DNA of 59,540 bases from CAYVUI01 sp964454745 (GTDB lineage Bacteria > Planctomycetota > Phycisphaerae > Sedimentisphaerales > Anaerohalosphaeraceae). Of the stretch, positions 42,157 to 50,223 are shown piece after piece. Made by a program: the position numbers and the translations under genes. Below the pieces are notes generated by a model, which searched no databases, was not told where the DNA came from, and worked only from the letters and a program-made list of their open reading frames with translations. The DNA lies in contig CAYVUI010000007.1 of NCBI GenBank assembly GCA_964454745.1, forward strand, positions 1 to 59,540, given 5' to 3'. Numbering within the stretch: position 1 is the first letter of the stretch; each line of letters opens with the position of its first letter.

Positions 42157-44748
42157 TTAGTCTTTGGATTCTTTCTCGAAGGTAAATGTATGCGGCCCGG
42201 CGTCCACGCGAATCTTGTCACCCTCGGCGAAATGCCCCTGGATGATCTCACTGGCAAGCGGATTCTCGATGCGGTGCTGGATCACACGCTTTAGCGGACG
42301 GGCCCCAAAGGCGGGGTCGTACCCTTCGTCGAGGATCATCTTGCCCGCGCTGTCGGTAATCTCGATATCCATGCCCTGAGCACGAACGCGTTTGATCAGG
42401 TCCTGGAGCTGAATGCCCACGATCTTTTCGAGAATCTCGGAGTTTAGCATTTTAAAGACAATCGTCTCGTCAATTCGGTTGAGAAACTCGGGTTTGAACC
42501 GCTGGCGAAGCGCGTCCCGGACGCGGGCCTCGATCTCCCAGTCCTGTCCGCCGGTATCGCTCAGCTCGCGGATGGCGTCGCTGGCGAAGTTGCTGGTCAT
42601 GATGATGATTGTATTCTTAAAGTCCACGGTGCGGCCCTTGCCGTCGGTAAGCCGCCCGTCATCGAAGACCTGCAGCAGCACATTGAATACGTCCGGGTGG
42701 GCCTTTTCGATCTCGTCGAGCAGGACCACGGAATAGGGCTTTCGCCGCACGGCCTCGGTAAGCCGTCCGCCCTCTTCGTAGCCGATGTAGCCGGGAGGGG
42801 CGCCGATCAACCTAGCGACGGAATGCTGCTCCATGAACTCGGACATATCGATGCGGACCATTGCCTCGGTATCGTTAAACAAAAAGTCCGCCAGTGCCTT
42901 GGAAAGCTCGGTCTTGCCGACACCGGTGGGCCCTAGGAACAGGAATACGCCGATTGGGCGGGTTGGATCGCCAAGGCCCGCACGGTTTCGACGGACAGCA
43001 TCGCAAACGCTGGTGACGGCCGCGTCCTGGCCGACCACGCGGGTGCGGATCAGCTCATCCATTTTCATCAGCCGCTCGCGCTGGCCGGACATCAGCCGGG
43101 TTACGGGCACGCCGGTCCACTTGCTAACGACCTCGGCGATGTGCTGGTCGGTCACTTCGTTGTGGATCAGGGCCGAGCCGTTGGCCTGGAGCAGGTTGTC
43201 TTCCGCTTTTTTTAGCTGCTTGTGCAGATCCGCAAGGGTCCCGTACTTGAGTCGCGCTGCTTCTTCGAGGTTGCCCTTACGCTGGGCGTCGTCAAACTGG
43301 GTCTGGGTATTGTTGATCTGCTGCTTGAGCTCCTTGATGCGGTCGATGTGCAGCTTGTCGCCCTGCCATTTGGCGGTCAGCTTATCGTCTTTTTCTTTCA
43401 GTTCAGCGAGGGTCTTCTCGCATTTTTCCAGTCGCTGCCTGCTGGCGTCGTCGGTTTCTTTTTTCAGGGCTTCGCGTTCGATCTGGAGTTGAGTAATCCT
43501 GCGGCGAAGCGAATCAAGCTCCGCGGGCAGGGAGTCATTTTCGATACGCATCTTGGAGGCCGCTTCGTCAACGAGGTCAATCGCCTTGTCGGGCAAAAAG
43601 CGGTCGGAGATGTACCGGTTGGACAGCGTCGCCGCAGCGACCAGCGCACTGTCGGTAATGCGCACGCCGTGGTGGGCGTCGTAACGATCCTTGAGGCCGC
43701 GGAGGATCGCGATAGTTTCCTCGACGGAGGGCTGGTCGACCATAATCGGCTGGAAGCGGCGCTCGAGGGCGGCGTCTTTCTCGACGTACTTGCGGTATTC
43801 GTCCAGCGTAGTCGCGCCGATGCAGCGAAGCTCTCCGCGGGCGAGCGAAGGTTTCAGCAGGTTGCCCGCATCAACGGACCCCTCGGTCTTGCCGGCCCCG
43901 ACGATGGTATGCAGCTCGTCGATGAACAGGATGATCTCACCGTCGGAGGAAATCACCTCTTTAAGCACCGCCTTGAATCGGTCCTCGAATTCGCCGCGGA
44001 ATTTCGTACCCGCGATCAGGGCACCCATATCCAGCGCCACCACGCGTTTGTTAGTCAGCCCCGCGGGGACATCGCCCTCAACGATTCGCTGGGCAAGGCC
44101 CTCGGCGATGGCGGTTTTGCCCACGCCGGGTTCTCCGATCAGAACGGGATTGTTCTTCGTGCGGCGGTTAAGAACCTGCATACAGCGGCGGATTTCTTCA
44201 TCCCTGCCGATGACAGGGTCGAGTTTACCCTTGCGGGCCAGTTCGATCAGGTCAATCCCGTATTTTTCTAGGGCCTGCCGCTTGGCCTCCGGGGTGGCAT
44301 CGGTTACCTTTTCGCCCTTGCGGATCTGTTCGAGTGACTTTTCGATATCTGCGGGGGTGATGGAATTGACACTGAGAATCTCCTTGGCGGTGCTCTTGAC
44401 ATCGGCCAGGGAGATCAAGAGGTGCTCGACGCTTAAGTACTCATCCTCCATTTTGTCCGCACGGTTCTGGGCGTCAAGGATGACCTGTCCAAACGCCGGG
44501 TCAGGCATGATCTGCGATTGCCCGGAGCTGGTGGGCAGCTTTTGCATCTCGGAATCGGTCATTTCCCGCAGCCGGGCGACGTTGGCCCCGATCTTTTTGA
44601 ATAGAGATACCGCAATCCCGTCTTCATCGCCGAGAATGGCCGAGAGCAGATGCAGCGGCGTGACGACAGAATGCGACTTTGCCATCGCCTGCTGCTGAGC
44701 GGTTGCGATGGCCTCCTGGGTTTTCATTGTAAATTTTTCAAAGTTCAT
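42157..44748 (-). CDS. clpB: disaggregase ClpB (Hsp100)
   Basis: ClpB extracts proteins from aggregates together with DnaK. The 863-residue protein has the Clp N domain, AAA1 with GEPGVGKTAIAEG, a full coiled-coil M domain (LEKCEKTLAELKEKDDKL onward), and AAA2 with GPTGVGKTELSKA and the arginine finger region. The ATG at 44748 is preferred because GGAGTG precedes it and MNFEKFTMKTQEAI is the usual start; the frame remains open to 45054 but that part carries the promoter. The upstream region holds a -24/-12-like promoter and a variant of the palindrome of dnaK and groES. Confidence 0.97.
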   Translation of the reverse strand: MNFEKFTMKTQEAIATAQQQAMAKSHSVVTPLHLLSAILGDEDGIAVSLFKKIGANVARLREMTDSEMQKLPTSSGQSQIMPDPAFGQVILDAQNRADKMEDEYLSVEHLLISLADVKSTAKEILSVNSITPADIEKSLEQIRKGEKVTDATPEAKRQALEKYGIDLIELARKGKLDPVIGRDEEIRRCMQVLNRRTKNNPVLIGEPGVGKTAIAEGLAQRIVEGDVPAGLTNKRVVALDMGALIAGTKFRGEFEDRFKAVLKEVISSDGEIILFIDELHTIVGAGKTEGSVDAGNLLKPSLARGELRCIGATTLDEYRKYVEKDAALERRFQPIMVDQPSVEETIAILRGLKDRYDAHHGVRITDSALVAAATLSNRYISDRFLPDKAIDLVDEAASKMRIENDSLPAELDSLRRRITQLQIEREALKKETDDASRQRLEKCEKTLAELKEKDDKLTAKWQGDKLHIDRIKELKQQINNTQTQFDDAQRKGNLEEAARLKYGTLADLHKQLKKAEDNLLQANGSALIHNEVTDQHIAEVVSKWTGVPVTRLMSGQRERLMKMDELIRTRVVGQDAAVTSVCDAVRRNRAGLGDPTRPIGVFLFLGPTGVGKTELSKALADFLFNDTEAMVRIDMSEFMEQHSVARLIGAPPGYIGYEEGGRLTEAVRRKPYSVVLLDEIEKAHPDVFNVLLQVFDDGRLTDGKGRTVDFKNTIIIMTSNFASDAIRELSDTGGQDWEIEARVRDALRQRFKPEFLNRIDETIVFKMLNSEILEKIVGIQLQDLIKRVRAQGMDIEITDSAGKMILDEGYDPAFGARPLKRVIQHRIENPLASEIIQGHFAEGDKIRVDAGPHTFTFEKESKD

Positions 44749-44800
44749 ATTCACTCCAATCCTGGAATCAATAAATACAAAGTTGCCTCTTTCTACAGAT

Positions 44801-44815
44801 GCAATCGGCATACCA
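44801..44815 (-). promoter_or_regulatory. sigma-54-like -24/-12 promoter of clpB
   Basis: The minus strand reads TGGTAT-GCCGA-TTGC. The -12 part is exact, the -24 part has the invariant GG but two changes from TGGCAC, and the GG-N10-GC spacing is kept. It ends 52 nt before the ATG. Confidence 0.55.
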
Positions 44816-44882
44816 GAAGCCCAGGAGTTGCCTAAGTTGCCATTTTCAATGGATTTAGGGCTAATTACATTCGATGCCTGAA

Positions 44883-44897
44883 CCGCCATAATGGCAG
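44883..44897. promoter_or_regulatory. variant of the chaperone palindrome upstream of clpB
   Basis: CCGCCA-TAA-TGGCAG keeps the right half-site and spacing of the dnaK and groES elements (CTGTCA-N3-TGGCAG) with two changes on the left. It lies 67 bp upstream of the -24 box. Confidence 0.55.
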
Positions 44898-45170
44898 AAC
44901 AACCAGGAAAATGCAAATTATCGGTCCTTTTTATACTCTTTATGGTCAAAAACGGATGAAAAAATAGGGAATTTTCAATCCTCAAACAGGGATTACCCGA
45001 TAAAAGATGGAAGGAAATGGTATGAATTTTCGGAAAAATCTGCTTGCGTTTCATAATTCATGAGATAACTTAGCTGTATAGTTGATTTTTCTTGAAAGAA
45101 CGGAAAGGTTCCGATGCATTTATCGGACGATTACACAGGAAGTGAACCTTATATTTAAGGAAGGTTAGAA

Positions 45171-46640
45171 ATGAAGAAAATCAGCACACTCACCGTTATC
45201 GCTTTGATCCTTTCTCTGAGCCTGGTCGGCTGCGGAAAGAAACAGAAGGAACAGGCCCAGCAGGAAGCCCAGGCCCGCCAGGCCGCCGAGGCGAAAGCGG
45301 CCGCCGAAGCACAGAAGGCCAAGGCCGCAGAGGCAACGGCCAAAGCTGCCGAAGATGCACTCAAGCAGACCGAAAACAAAGTCCAGGATCTTTCAACCCA
45401 GCTTGAAACCGCCCAGCAGAATGTAAAGAAGATGCAGGCACAGAAAGACCAGATTGCCGAACAGAATCAAAAGCTCGAACAAATGGTCGACACCTTGAAG
45501 AAAAAGGTCGAGGATGTAGCGGTTTCCGAGGGAACGATCAACGAGATGAAATCATCTGTTAAGTCGCTCCAAAGCGAACTGGGCAACGTCAAGCAGCAGC
45601 GTGACGAACTTCGCCAGACGGTTGACCGCATCAGCAAGCAACGTGACGAGGCCATGGAGAAGATTGAGAGCCTGCAAAACCAGAACCAGAGTCTCCAGCA
45701 GCAGATCAACGAGCTTCGCCAGATGCTCGAAGAGCAGAAAAAAAAAGTGAGTAAAGCAAAGCCCGAACCGGGCAAACAGGTCGCAGCGGAAACAAAAAAG
45801 TCCGAGCCGGCAATGCAGCAACAGCAGCAGGAAACAGAGACACAGCCCTCCTGGTCCTCGTCCTCCAGCTCGTCTTCCAGCTCTCAGCAGAGCATGGCTC
45901 CTGAGACATATGATGACGGTTCAATCGAGAGCTTTGAGGATTTCGTCAATGCGCTGACCTTTGATATCACGCTGGACTACTATACCCATTACGTATGGCG
46001 CGGCCAGGAGCTCAATGAATCCTCCTTCCAGCCGGGCGCTGCGATTGCATTCAAGAACTTTACCGCAGGCTTCTGGGGCAACATCGCCTGGACAGACGCG
46101 GAAAATGCTCTCTGGCAGTTTACCGAGGTGGACTGGTCGCTGGATTATACCGATAAGGTACCCGGGATGGATGGTGTGAACTGGTCGGTCGGTGCGATCT
46201 ATTACAACTTCGCAACGACGAAAGCGGCGGATACCACCGAGCTGTACTGGGGCTTTTCTTTCGATGTACCGCTTAGCCCGTATGTGATGGTGTATCACGA
46301 CCTCGACCAGGCGGACGGCATGTACATCAATACCGGTATCAGCTACGCATGGGAAGATGCACTCGAACTGATCCCCGACTCCCCGATGGACCTCGAGCTC
46401 TCGGCAAGTTTCGGCTGGGGCGACGGCGGATACAACAACTACTACTGGGGCGTGGATGACGACGGCCTGAACGACTTCAACCTGTCGCTGGCAATGCCGA
46501 TGGAGATCGCCGGCGGCTGGACGATGACCCCGAGCCTGAACTGGACCGCAATCGTAGACAATACACTGCGGGATACAGACACATACGATAATGACGACAA
46601 CCACTTTTATGTCGGCGTTGGCCTGGCAAAGAGTTTTTAA
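45171..46640 (+). CDS. lipoprotein with periplasmic coiled coil fused to a C-terminal beta-barrel-like domain
   Basis: The 489-residue protein has a lipoprotein signal with lipobox LVGC (Cys near residue 21). Alanine- and glutamine-rich heptads cover residues 25-200, followed by a Ser run. From about residue 235 there is a beta-rich domain of alternating aromatic strands (ITLDYYTHYVWRGQEL, FTAGFWGNIAWT, ELYWGFSFDV) ending in Phe, as outer-membrane barrels do. It could tether layers of the envelope or act as a porin with a long spacer. AAGGAAGG precedes the ATG, and a terminator follows. Confidence 0.8.
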   Translation: MKKISTLTVIALILSLSLVGCGKKQKEQAQQEAQARQAAEAKAAAEAQKAKAAEATAKAAEDALKQTENKVQDLSTQLETAQQNVKKMQAQKDQIAEQNQKLEQMVDTLKKKVEDVAVSEGTINEMKSSVKSLQSELGNVKQQRDELRQTVDRISKQRDEAMEKIESLQNQNQSLQQQINELRQMLEEQKKKVSKAKPEPGKQVAAETKKSEPAMQQQQQETETQPSWSSSSSSSSSSQQSMAPETYDDGSIESFEDFVNALTFDITLDYYTHYVWRGQELNESSFQPGAAIAFKNFTAGFWGNIAWTDAENALWQFTEVDWSLDYTDKVPGMDGVNWSVGAIYYNFATTKAADTTELYWGFSFDVPLSPYVMVYHDLDQADGMYINTGISYAWEDALELIPDSPMDLELSASFGWGDGGYNNYYWGVDDDGLNDFNLSLAMPMEIAGGWTMTPSLNWTAIVDNTLRDTDTYDNDDNHFYVGVGLAKSF

Positions 46641-46680
46641 GCATTGGCCGGTCAAACCGGCTTAGAATCGTAAATACCCA

Positions 46681-46709
46681 AAACCCGGATTGATCGTCCG
46701 GGTTTTTTT
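46681..46709 (+). terminator. rho-independent terminator of the barrel lipoprotein gene
   Basis: AAACCCGGA, loop ttgatcg, TCCGGGTTT form a perfect 9-bp stem followed by further T's, 40 nt after the stop codon. Confidence 0.88.
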
Positions 46710-46818
46710 ATGCCGCTCATTAATGCCCAAAAGCCCGAATTCGCAAAAATCCGGGCTCTATCAGGTTTCTCACCCAGCCGATTTTATTCGTTCTCGACCT
46801 GAATTGTTTTCAATTGAT

Positions 46819-46846
46819 GGGCCCGGGTTATTGCAACGCCGGGCCC
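46819..46846. other. isolated perfect GC hairpin
   Basis: GGGCCCGG and CCGGGCCC form an 8-bp perfect stem with a 12-nt loop. No T run follows on either strand, so it is not a typical terminator. Confidence 0.45.
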
Positions 46847-47054
46847 TATACCCAAGAGCTTCACCTCTCGATCACCCGCCTCTGCCCCCCCGTACCAATA
46901 AGGCTAACAAATTGACGCAGACAGGTCTTATGTACCATTAAATCACGTTTCTATAGCCTGTATATAGGGAAATACCTGATTTTCAGCCAAAAATCCGATC
47001 CGAAAATACTGGGACCCGCCGGATTTTTCGCCCGGGATTGGCATAAAATTAGGC

Positions 47055-47082
47055 TTGCAAGTGCTTGTAAGGGGGCTATAAT
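47055..47082 (+). promoter_or_regulatory. sigma-70 type promoter of the 47129 gene
   Basis: TTGCAA (47055-47060) and TATAAT (47077-47082) are 16 bp apart, 46 nt before the ATG. Confidence 0.7.
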
Positions 47083-47128
47083 ACAATATTTAAGGAAAAT
47101 TGTTTCTTTTAGGGACGATTCACGGGCT

Positions 47129-47506
47129 ATGAAAGACCGGAAATCGAAAATCTGTTTCGCAGGCGGATTGCTGGCAGGGGTACTGCTCTGTGCGGTTTTG
47201 ATGGGCTTTGGAACCGGCCAGTACGTCCGAGCGCAACAGTCCGCTTCCGCAGGCACAGAGCAGATCGAGGTGATCCCCATCGAGATCGGCCGCACGTCCA
47301 GCGGCATCGCGATGATCAATCTCACGCGGAAAAAGCTGTGGGTCTACGAGCTCAACCGCGAGGGAACCTCCCGGATCCGGCTGCTGGCGGCACGGGATTT
47401 TCGGTATGACGAACTGCTGCCTGAGTACAATTCGTCCGACCCGTCGCCCAACCAGGTACGGGATATCCTCCAGAAACTCCTGGAAAAAGAACAGGCACAA
47501 CCGTAG
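47129..47506 (+). CDS. conserved-looking membrane-anchored hypothetical protein
   Basis: The 125-residue protein has an N-terminal membrane helix (residues 10-30) and an extracytoplasmic part with GIAMINLTRKKLWVYELNREGTSRIRLLAARDFRYDELL. This repeats a tryptophan-containing beta hairpin pattern seen in short planctomycete proteins of unknown function. It is followed at 47614 by the HTH-membrane protein gene. Confidence 0.65.
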   Translation: MKDRKSKICFAGGLLAGVLLCAVLMGFGTGQYVRAQQSASAGTEQIEVIPIEIGRTSSGIAMINLTRKKLWVYELNREGTSRIRLLAARDFRYDELLPEYNSSDPSPNQVRDILQKLLEKEQAQP

Positions 47507-47613
47507 GAAAACGGATGCAAACCAATCCGCCCCGGCAACCGTAAGAGCAAGGGGCAAAAGGATTTGGAAACGTTATAAGTTTTTGTTGACGAGAAATAAG
47601 GGAAGCAGAAAAC

Positions 47614-48822
47614 ATGGCTCAAGAGTACTATACACTGCAGGAAGCCGCAGAAAAACTCGGTCAGACAGAAGAACAGGTCAAAAACCTTGTGAAAGAGGGC
47701 AAACTTCGCGAATATCGTGACCGTGGCAATATGATGTACAAGCAGTCGGAGGTAAACGAGCTGGCTGGTTCGCAGTCGGAAGGCGGGGCGGATGATTCGA
47801 TCTCGCTGGAAGGTTCGCAGGTCGAGCTGGACTTTGAGGGCACCCGGGCGGCCCAGGACGCCGAAAAAGGCCTGGTCGATACCGAGGGGATCTTCCTGGA
47901 ACCTGACGAGTCTATGGCGCAGAATAAGAGCGACGAAGTAGGCCTTTCTCCTGATGAAGATGAGATTAGCCTGGCACCCGATGAAGAACCCGCGGGCGAT
48001 ATCGCCAGTAGCGACCTTGAACTCGGAGACCTCAGCACCGCCGATACCAGTATTGGTACGACGGGTATCAACGTACTGGGCGATACCGATGACGATTACA
48101 AGCTCAGCGATGACGCCCTGGGCGAAACGAAATCTTCCATCGATGACGAAGAAGGCCAGGGCCTTGGCGATCTCGATGACGACCTGAACATGGATTCGGT
48201 CGGGTCAGGAAGCGGTCTTCTGGACCTTTCGCTCCAGGCGGATGATACTTCGCTCGGTGCGGTCCTCGATGACATCCTGCCCGGCGATGACGCCGGCGGG
48301 GCCGCAGGTGTCGCGGATATCGGCGCAGATATCGAACCGGATGCAGCGCAGGACTTGCCCGAAACTATGCCCGAGCCCCCCTCANNNNNNNNNNNNNNNN
48401 NNNNNNNNNNNNNNNNNNNNNNNNNNNNNNNNNNNNNNNNNNNNNNNNNNNNNNNNNNNNNNNNNNNNNNNNNNNNNNNNNNNNCCTCACCGGCGGCAAT
48501 GGCCGTGGAAGCAGCTCCGGATTCCGGAAGCAATACCGCCGGGATGATCATCTTTTTCCCGATTGTTACCATATTTTTGACCGCTATCGCGGTATTCTCC
48601 GCGGCAACACTGGATACCTATCCGAGCCTGGTCAAAATGCTCAACAAACCGATGGGCCCGCTGGGACTGATCTGGTACATCGTGATCCTGTTCTTCCTGA
48701 TCGCAGTAATCATGGGCATTATGACCCGTTCGGAGTCATCTTCCGGAAAACCCAAAGCAAAGAAGGCCAAAAAGCCGAAGAAAGAGAAGCCGAAGAAAGA
48801 AAAGAAGTCGAAAAAGAAATAA
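47614..48822 (+). CDS. HTH-domain protein with acidic linker and C-terminal membrane helices (contains a 100-N gap)
   Basis: The N-terminus is a MerR/excisionase-like HTH (YTLQEAAEKLGQTEEQVKNLVKEGKLREYRDRG, residues 4-36). A long acidic, low-complexity stretch follows, then after a 100-N gap two membrane helices (about 50 residues apart) and a very basic Lys-rich tail. It may be a membrane-bound DNA- or protein-binding factor. The scaffold gap at 48385-48484 hides part of the linker and the continuity of the frame is not proven, though both sides are open in the same frame. Confidence 0.7.
   Translation: MAQEYYTLQEAAEKLGQTEEQVKNLVKEGKLREYRDRGNMMYKQSEVNELAGSQSEGGADDSISLEGSQVELDFEGTRAAQDAEKGLVDTEGIFLEPDESMAQNKSDEVGLSPDEDEISLAPDEEPAGDIASSDLELGDLSTADTSIGTTGINVLGDTDDDYKLSDDALGETKSSIDDEEGQGLGDLDDDLNMDSVGSGSGLLDLSLQADDTSLGAVLDDILPGDDAGGAAGVADIGADIEPDAAQDLPETMPEPPSXXXXXXXXXXXXXXXXXXXXXXXXXXXXXXXXXXSPAAMAVEAAPDSGSNTAGMIIFFPIVTIFLTAIAVFSAATLDTYPSLVKMLNKPMGPLGLIWYIVILFFLIAVIMGIMTRSESSSGKPKAKKAKKPKKEKPKKEKKSKKK
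48385..48484. other. assembly gap of 100 N
   Basis: Exactly 100 N's is a common scaffold placeholder, so the real distance is unknown. Confidence 0.99.
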
Positions 48823-48872
48823 TTCGGCCTGACCGTATAAAGGATTGATCCTCCAGTTGAAAGGACACAAGG

Positions 48873-49655
48873 ATGCGCAGAACACGACTGATATTGGTCT
48901 TAACCGGAATTCTCTGCTTTACGCTGCTCAGCGGCTGTGCGGAAGACCAGATCAAGCAGCTCAAGGCCCAGAACCGGATTCAGCAGGAACGGATCGTGGA
49001 CCTCGAATCTCAAATCAGCTCGCTTGAGCTCCAACTTGGCCAGCTCGAAAAGCAAAAGGAACGCCTCGAAGGGCTGACCTCGGCGGATTCGCAGGCGTAT
49101 GCCGCCCAGCTCGCCGCACTGGAAACGGATATCGCCAAGAAAAAGGCGCTGATCCAGAAGCTCCAGGCACAACTGCTTCGAAGCGGGGCCGCCCTGCCGA
49201 TGGAATTGAGCGTCAAGCTGCAGGACTTCGCCGCCAAAACCCCGGGCGTAGAGTTTGATCCGGAAACCGGCATGCTCAAGTTCTCCAGCGACCTGCTGTT
49301 TGATCTGGGCAGCGACAAGGTCAGTGCTGCGGCGACCGATTCGGTCAAGAGTCTCAGCGCAATCATCCAGTCCGACGAAGCAAAGGATTTCGATGTCGTG
49401 ATCGCGGGCCACACGGATGATGTCCCGATCAAAAAGCCTTCCACGAAAGAAAAACACCCCACCAACTGGCACCTGTCGGCACACCGGGCCATCTCGGTAC
49501 TGGACATGCTGGTAGCCAATGGGGTTGAGCCGACACGGGTCAGTATACAGGGATTTGGTCAATATCACCCGATTGCGGAGAATAAACCGGGGAGTAAAGG
49601 CAACGACCTGAACCGGCGCGTTGAGATCTATCTTGTTCCCGCCTCGGAATCATAA
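48873..49655 (+). CDS. OmpA-family peptidoglycan-binding lipoprotein
   Basis: The 260-residue protein has a lipobox LSGC (Cys near residue 22), a coiled coil (residues 25-105, with heptads such as IVDLESQISSLELQLGQLEKQ), and a C-terminal OmpA/MotB domain. That domain has VIAGHTDDVPI, LSAHRAISVLDMLVANGVEPTRVSIQGFGQYHPI and NRRVEIYL, the peptidoglycan-binding residues of the family. It probably links an envelope membrane to the wall. AAAGGA precedes the ATG. It shares the coiled-coil lipoprotein design with the 45171 gene. Confidence 0.9.
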   Translation: MRRTRLILVLTGILCFTLLSGCAEDQIKQLKAQNRIQQERIVDLESQISSLELQLGQLEKQKERLEGLTSADSQAYAAQLAALETDIAKKKALIQKLQAQLLRSGAALPMELSVKLQDFAAKTPGVEFDPETGMLKFSSDLLFDLGSDKVSAAATDSVKSLSAIIQSDEAKDFDVVIAGHTDDVPIKKPSTKEKHPTNWHLSAHRAISVLDMLVANGVEPTRVSIQGFGQYHPIAENKPGSKGNDLNRRVEIYLVPASES

Positions 49656-49688
49656 TCGCGGACAGGACAATCACAAAGAAATGACAAG

Positions 49689-49717
49689 AAAGGCCGGTGT
49701 TGAATCGGCCTTTTTTT
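49689..49717 (+). terminator. terminator-like hairpin directly upstream of the ndk ribosome binding site
   Basis: AAAGGCCG, loop gtgttgaat, CGGCCTTT form an 8-bp stem followed by T's. It ends the OmpA-like gene (34 nt after its stop) but lies just 4 nt before the TGGAGGGG site of ndk, leaving no room for a promoter after it. Confidence 0.75.
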
Positions 49718-49735
49718 ATCTGGAGGGGAAAAAAC

Positions 49736-50197
49736 ATGACGGAAAGAACCCTTATCATCGCCAAGCCCGACGCGGTGCAAAGGCACCTGGTCGGCAGGAT
49801 CATTACGCGGCTGGAAGAAAAAGGCTTCAAACTCGTCGCGGCAAAGTTCATGAAAATCTCAGAGCAAATCGCTCGTGAACATTACGCGGTACATAAGGGC
49901 AAGCCGTTTTACGAAAACCTGGTCAAGTTTCTCAGCTCCTATCCTGTGCTGATTATGGTCTGGCAGGGCCAGGGCGTTATCGCGATGACCCGCAAGATGA
50001 TGGGGGCAACGTTCGGCTCCGATGCCGAGCCGGGCACGATTCGCGGCGACTTCAGTGCCTCTCGGGGCTTTAATCTCGTCCACGGCTCGGACAGTGAGGA
50101 ATCGGCCCAGAAGGAAATCGCACTGTACTTTACCGAGGGCGACATAGAGGACTATTCGTTTTCGGATGAGGCCTGGCTCTACGGCAGCAATGACTGA
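49736..50197 (+). CDS. ndk: nucleoside diphosphate kinase
   Basis: Ndk balances nucleoside triphosphates. The 153-residue protein has TERTLIIAKPDAVQRHLVG at the start and the active-site His in NLVHGSDSEESAQKEI near residue 115. The ATG at 49736 is preferred since TGGAGGGG precedes it; a longer frame from 49697 would run through the terminator stem. Next downstream is ligA, 26 nt away. Confidence 0.97.
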   Translation: MTERTLIIAKPDAVQRHLVGRIITRLEEKGFKLVAAKFMKISEQIAREHYAVHKGKPFYENLVKFLSSYPVLIMVWQGQGVIAMTRKMMGATFGSDAEPGTIRGDFSASRGFNLVHGSDSEESAQKEIALYFTEGDIEDYSFSDEAWLYGSND

Positions 50198-50223
50198 GGT
50201 CCCCCAAGGGCAGGTGTGAGTGT

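Larger units (their letters stand above)
44749..45170. other. regulatory region between divergent clpB and the barrel lipoprotein gene
   Basis: About 420 bases hold no supported gene. The left side has the clpB promoter (44801-44815) and palindrome (44883-44897). The right side has the AAGGAAGG ribosome binding site of the lipoprotein gene, but no good promoter hexamer pair for it. Confidence 0.5.
46641..47128 (+). other. intergenic region with terminator, hairpin and promoter
   Basis: These 488 bases hold no supported gene. They contain a terminator (46681-46709), a separate perfect hairpin (46819-46846) and the sigma-70 promoter (47055-47082) of the next gene. Confidence 0.5.

Noticed and set aside
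44749..45054. N-terminal extension of clpB in the same frame
   Set aside because: It lies in the promoter region, is not similar to ClpB N-termini, and GGAGTG precedes the ATG at 44748.
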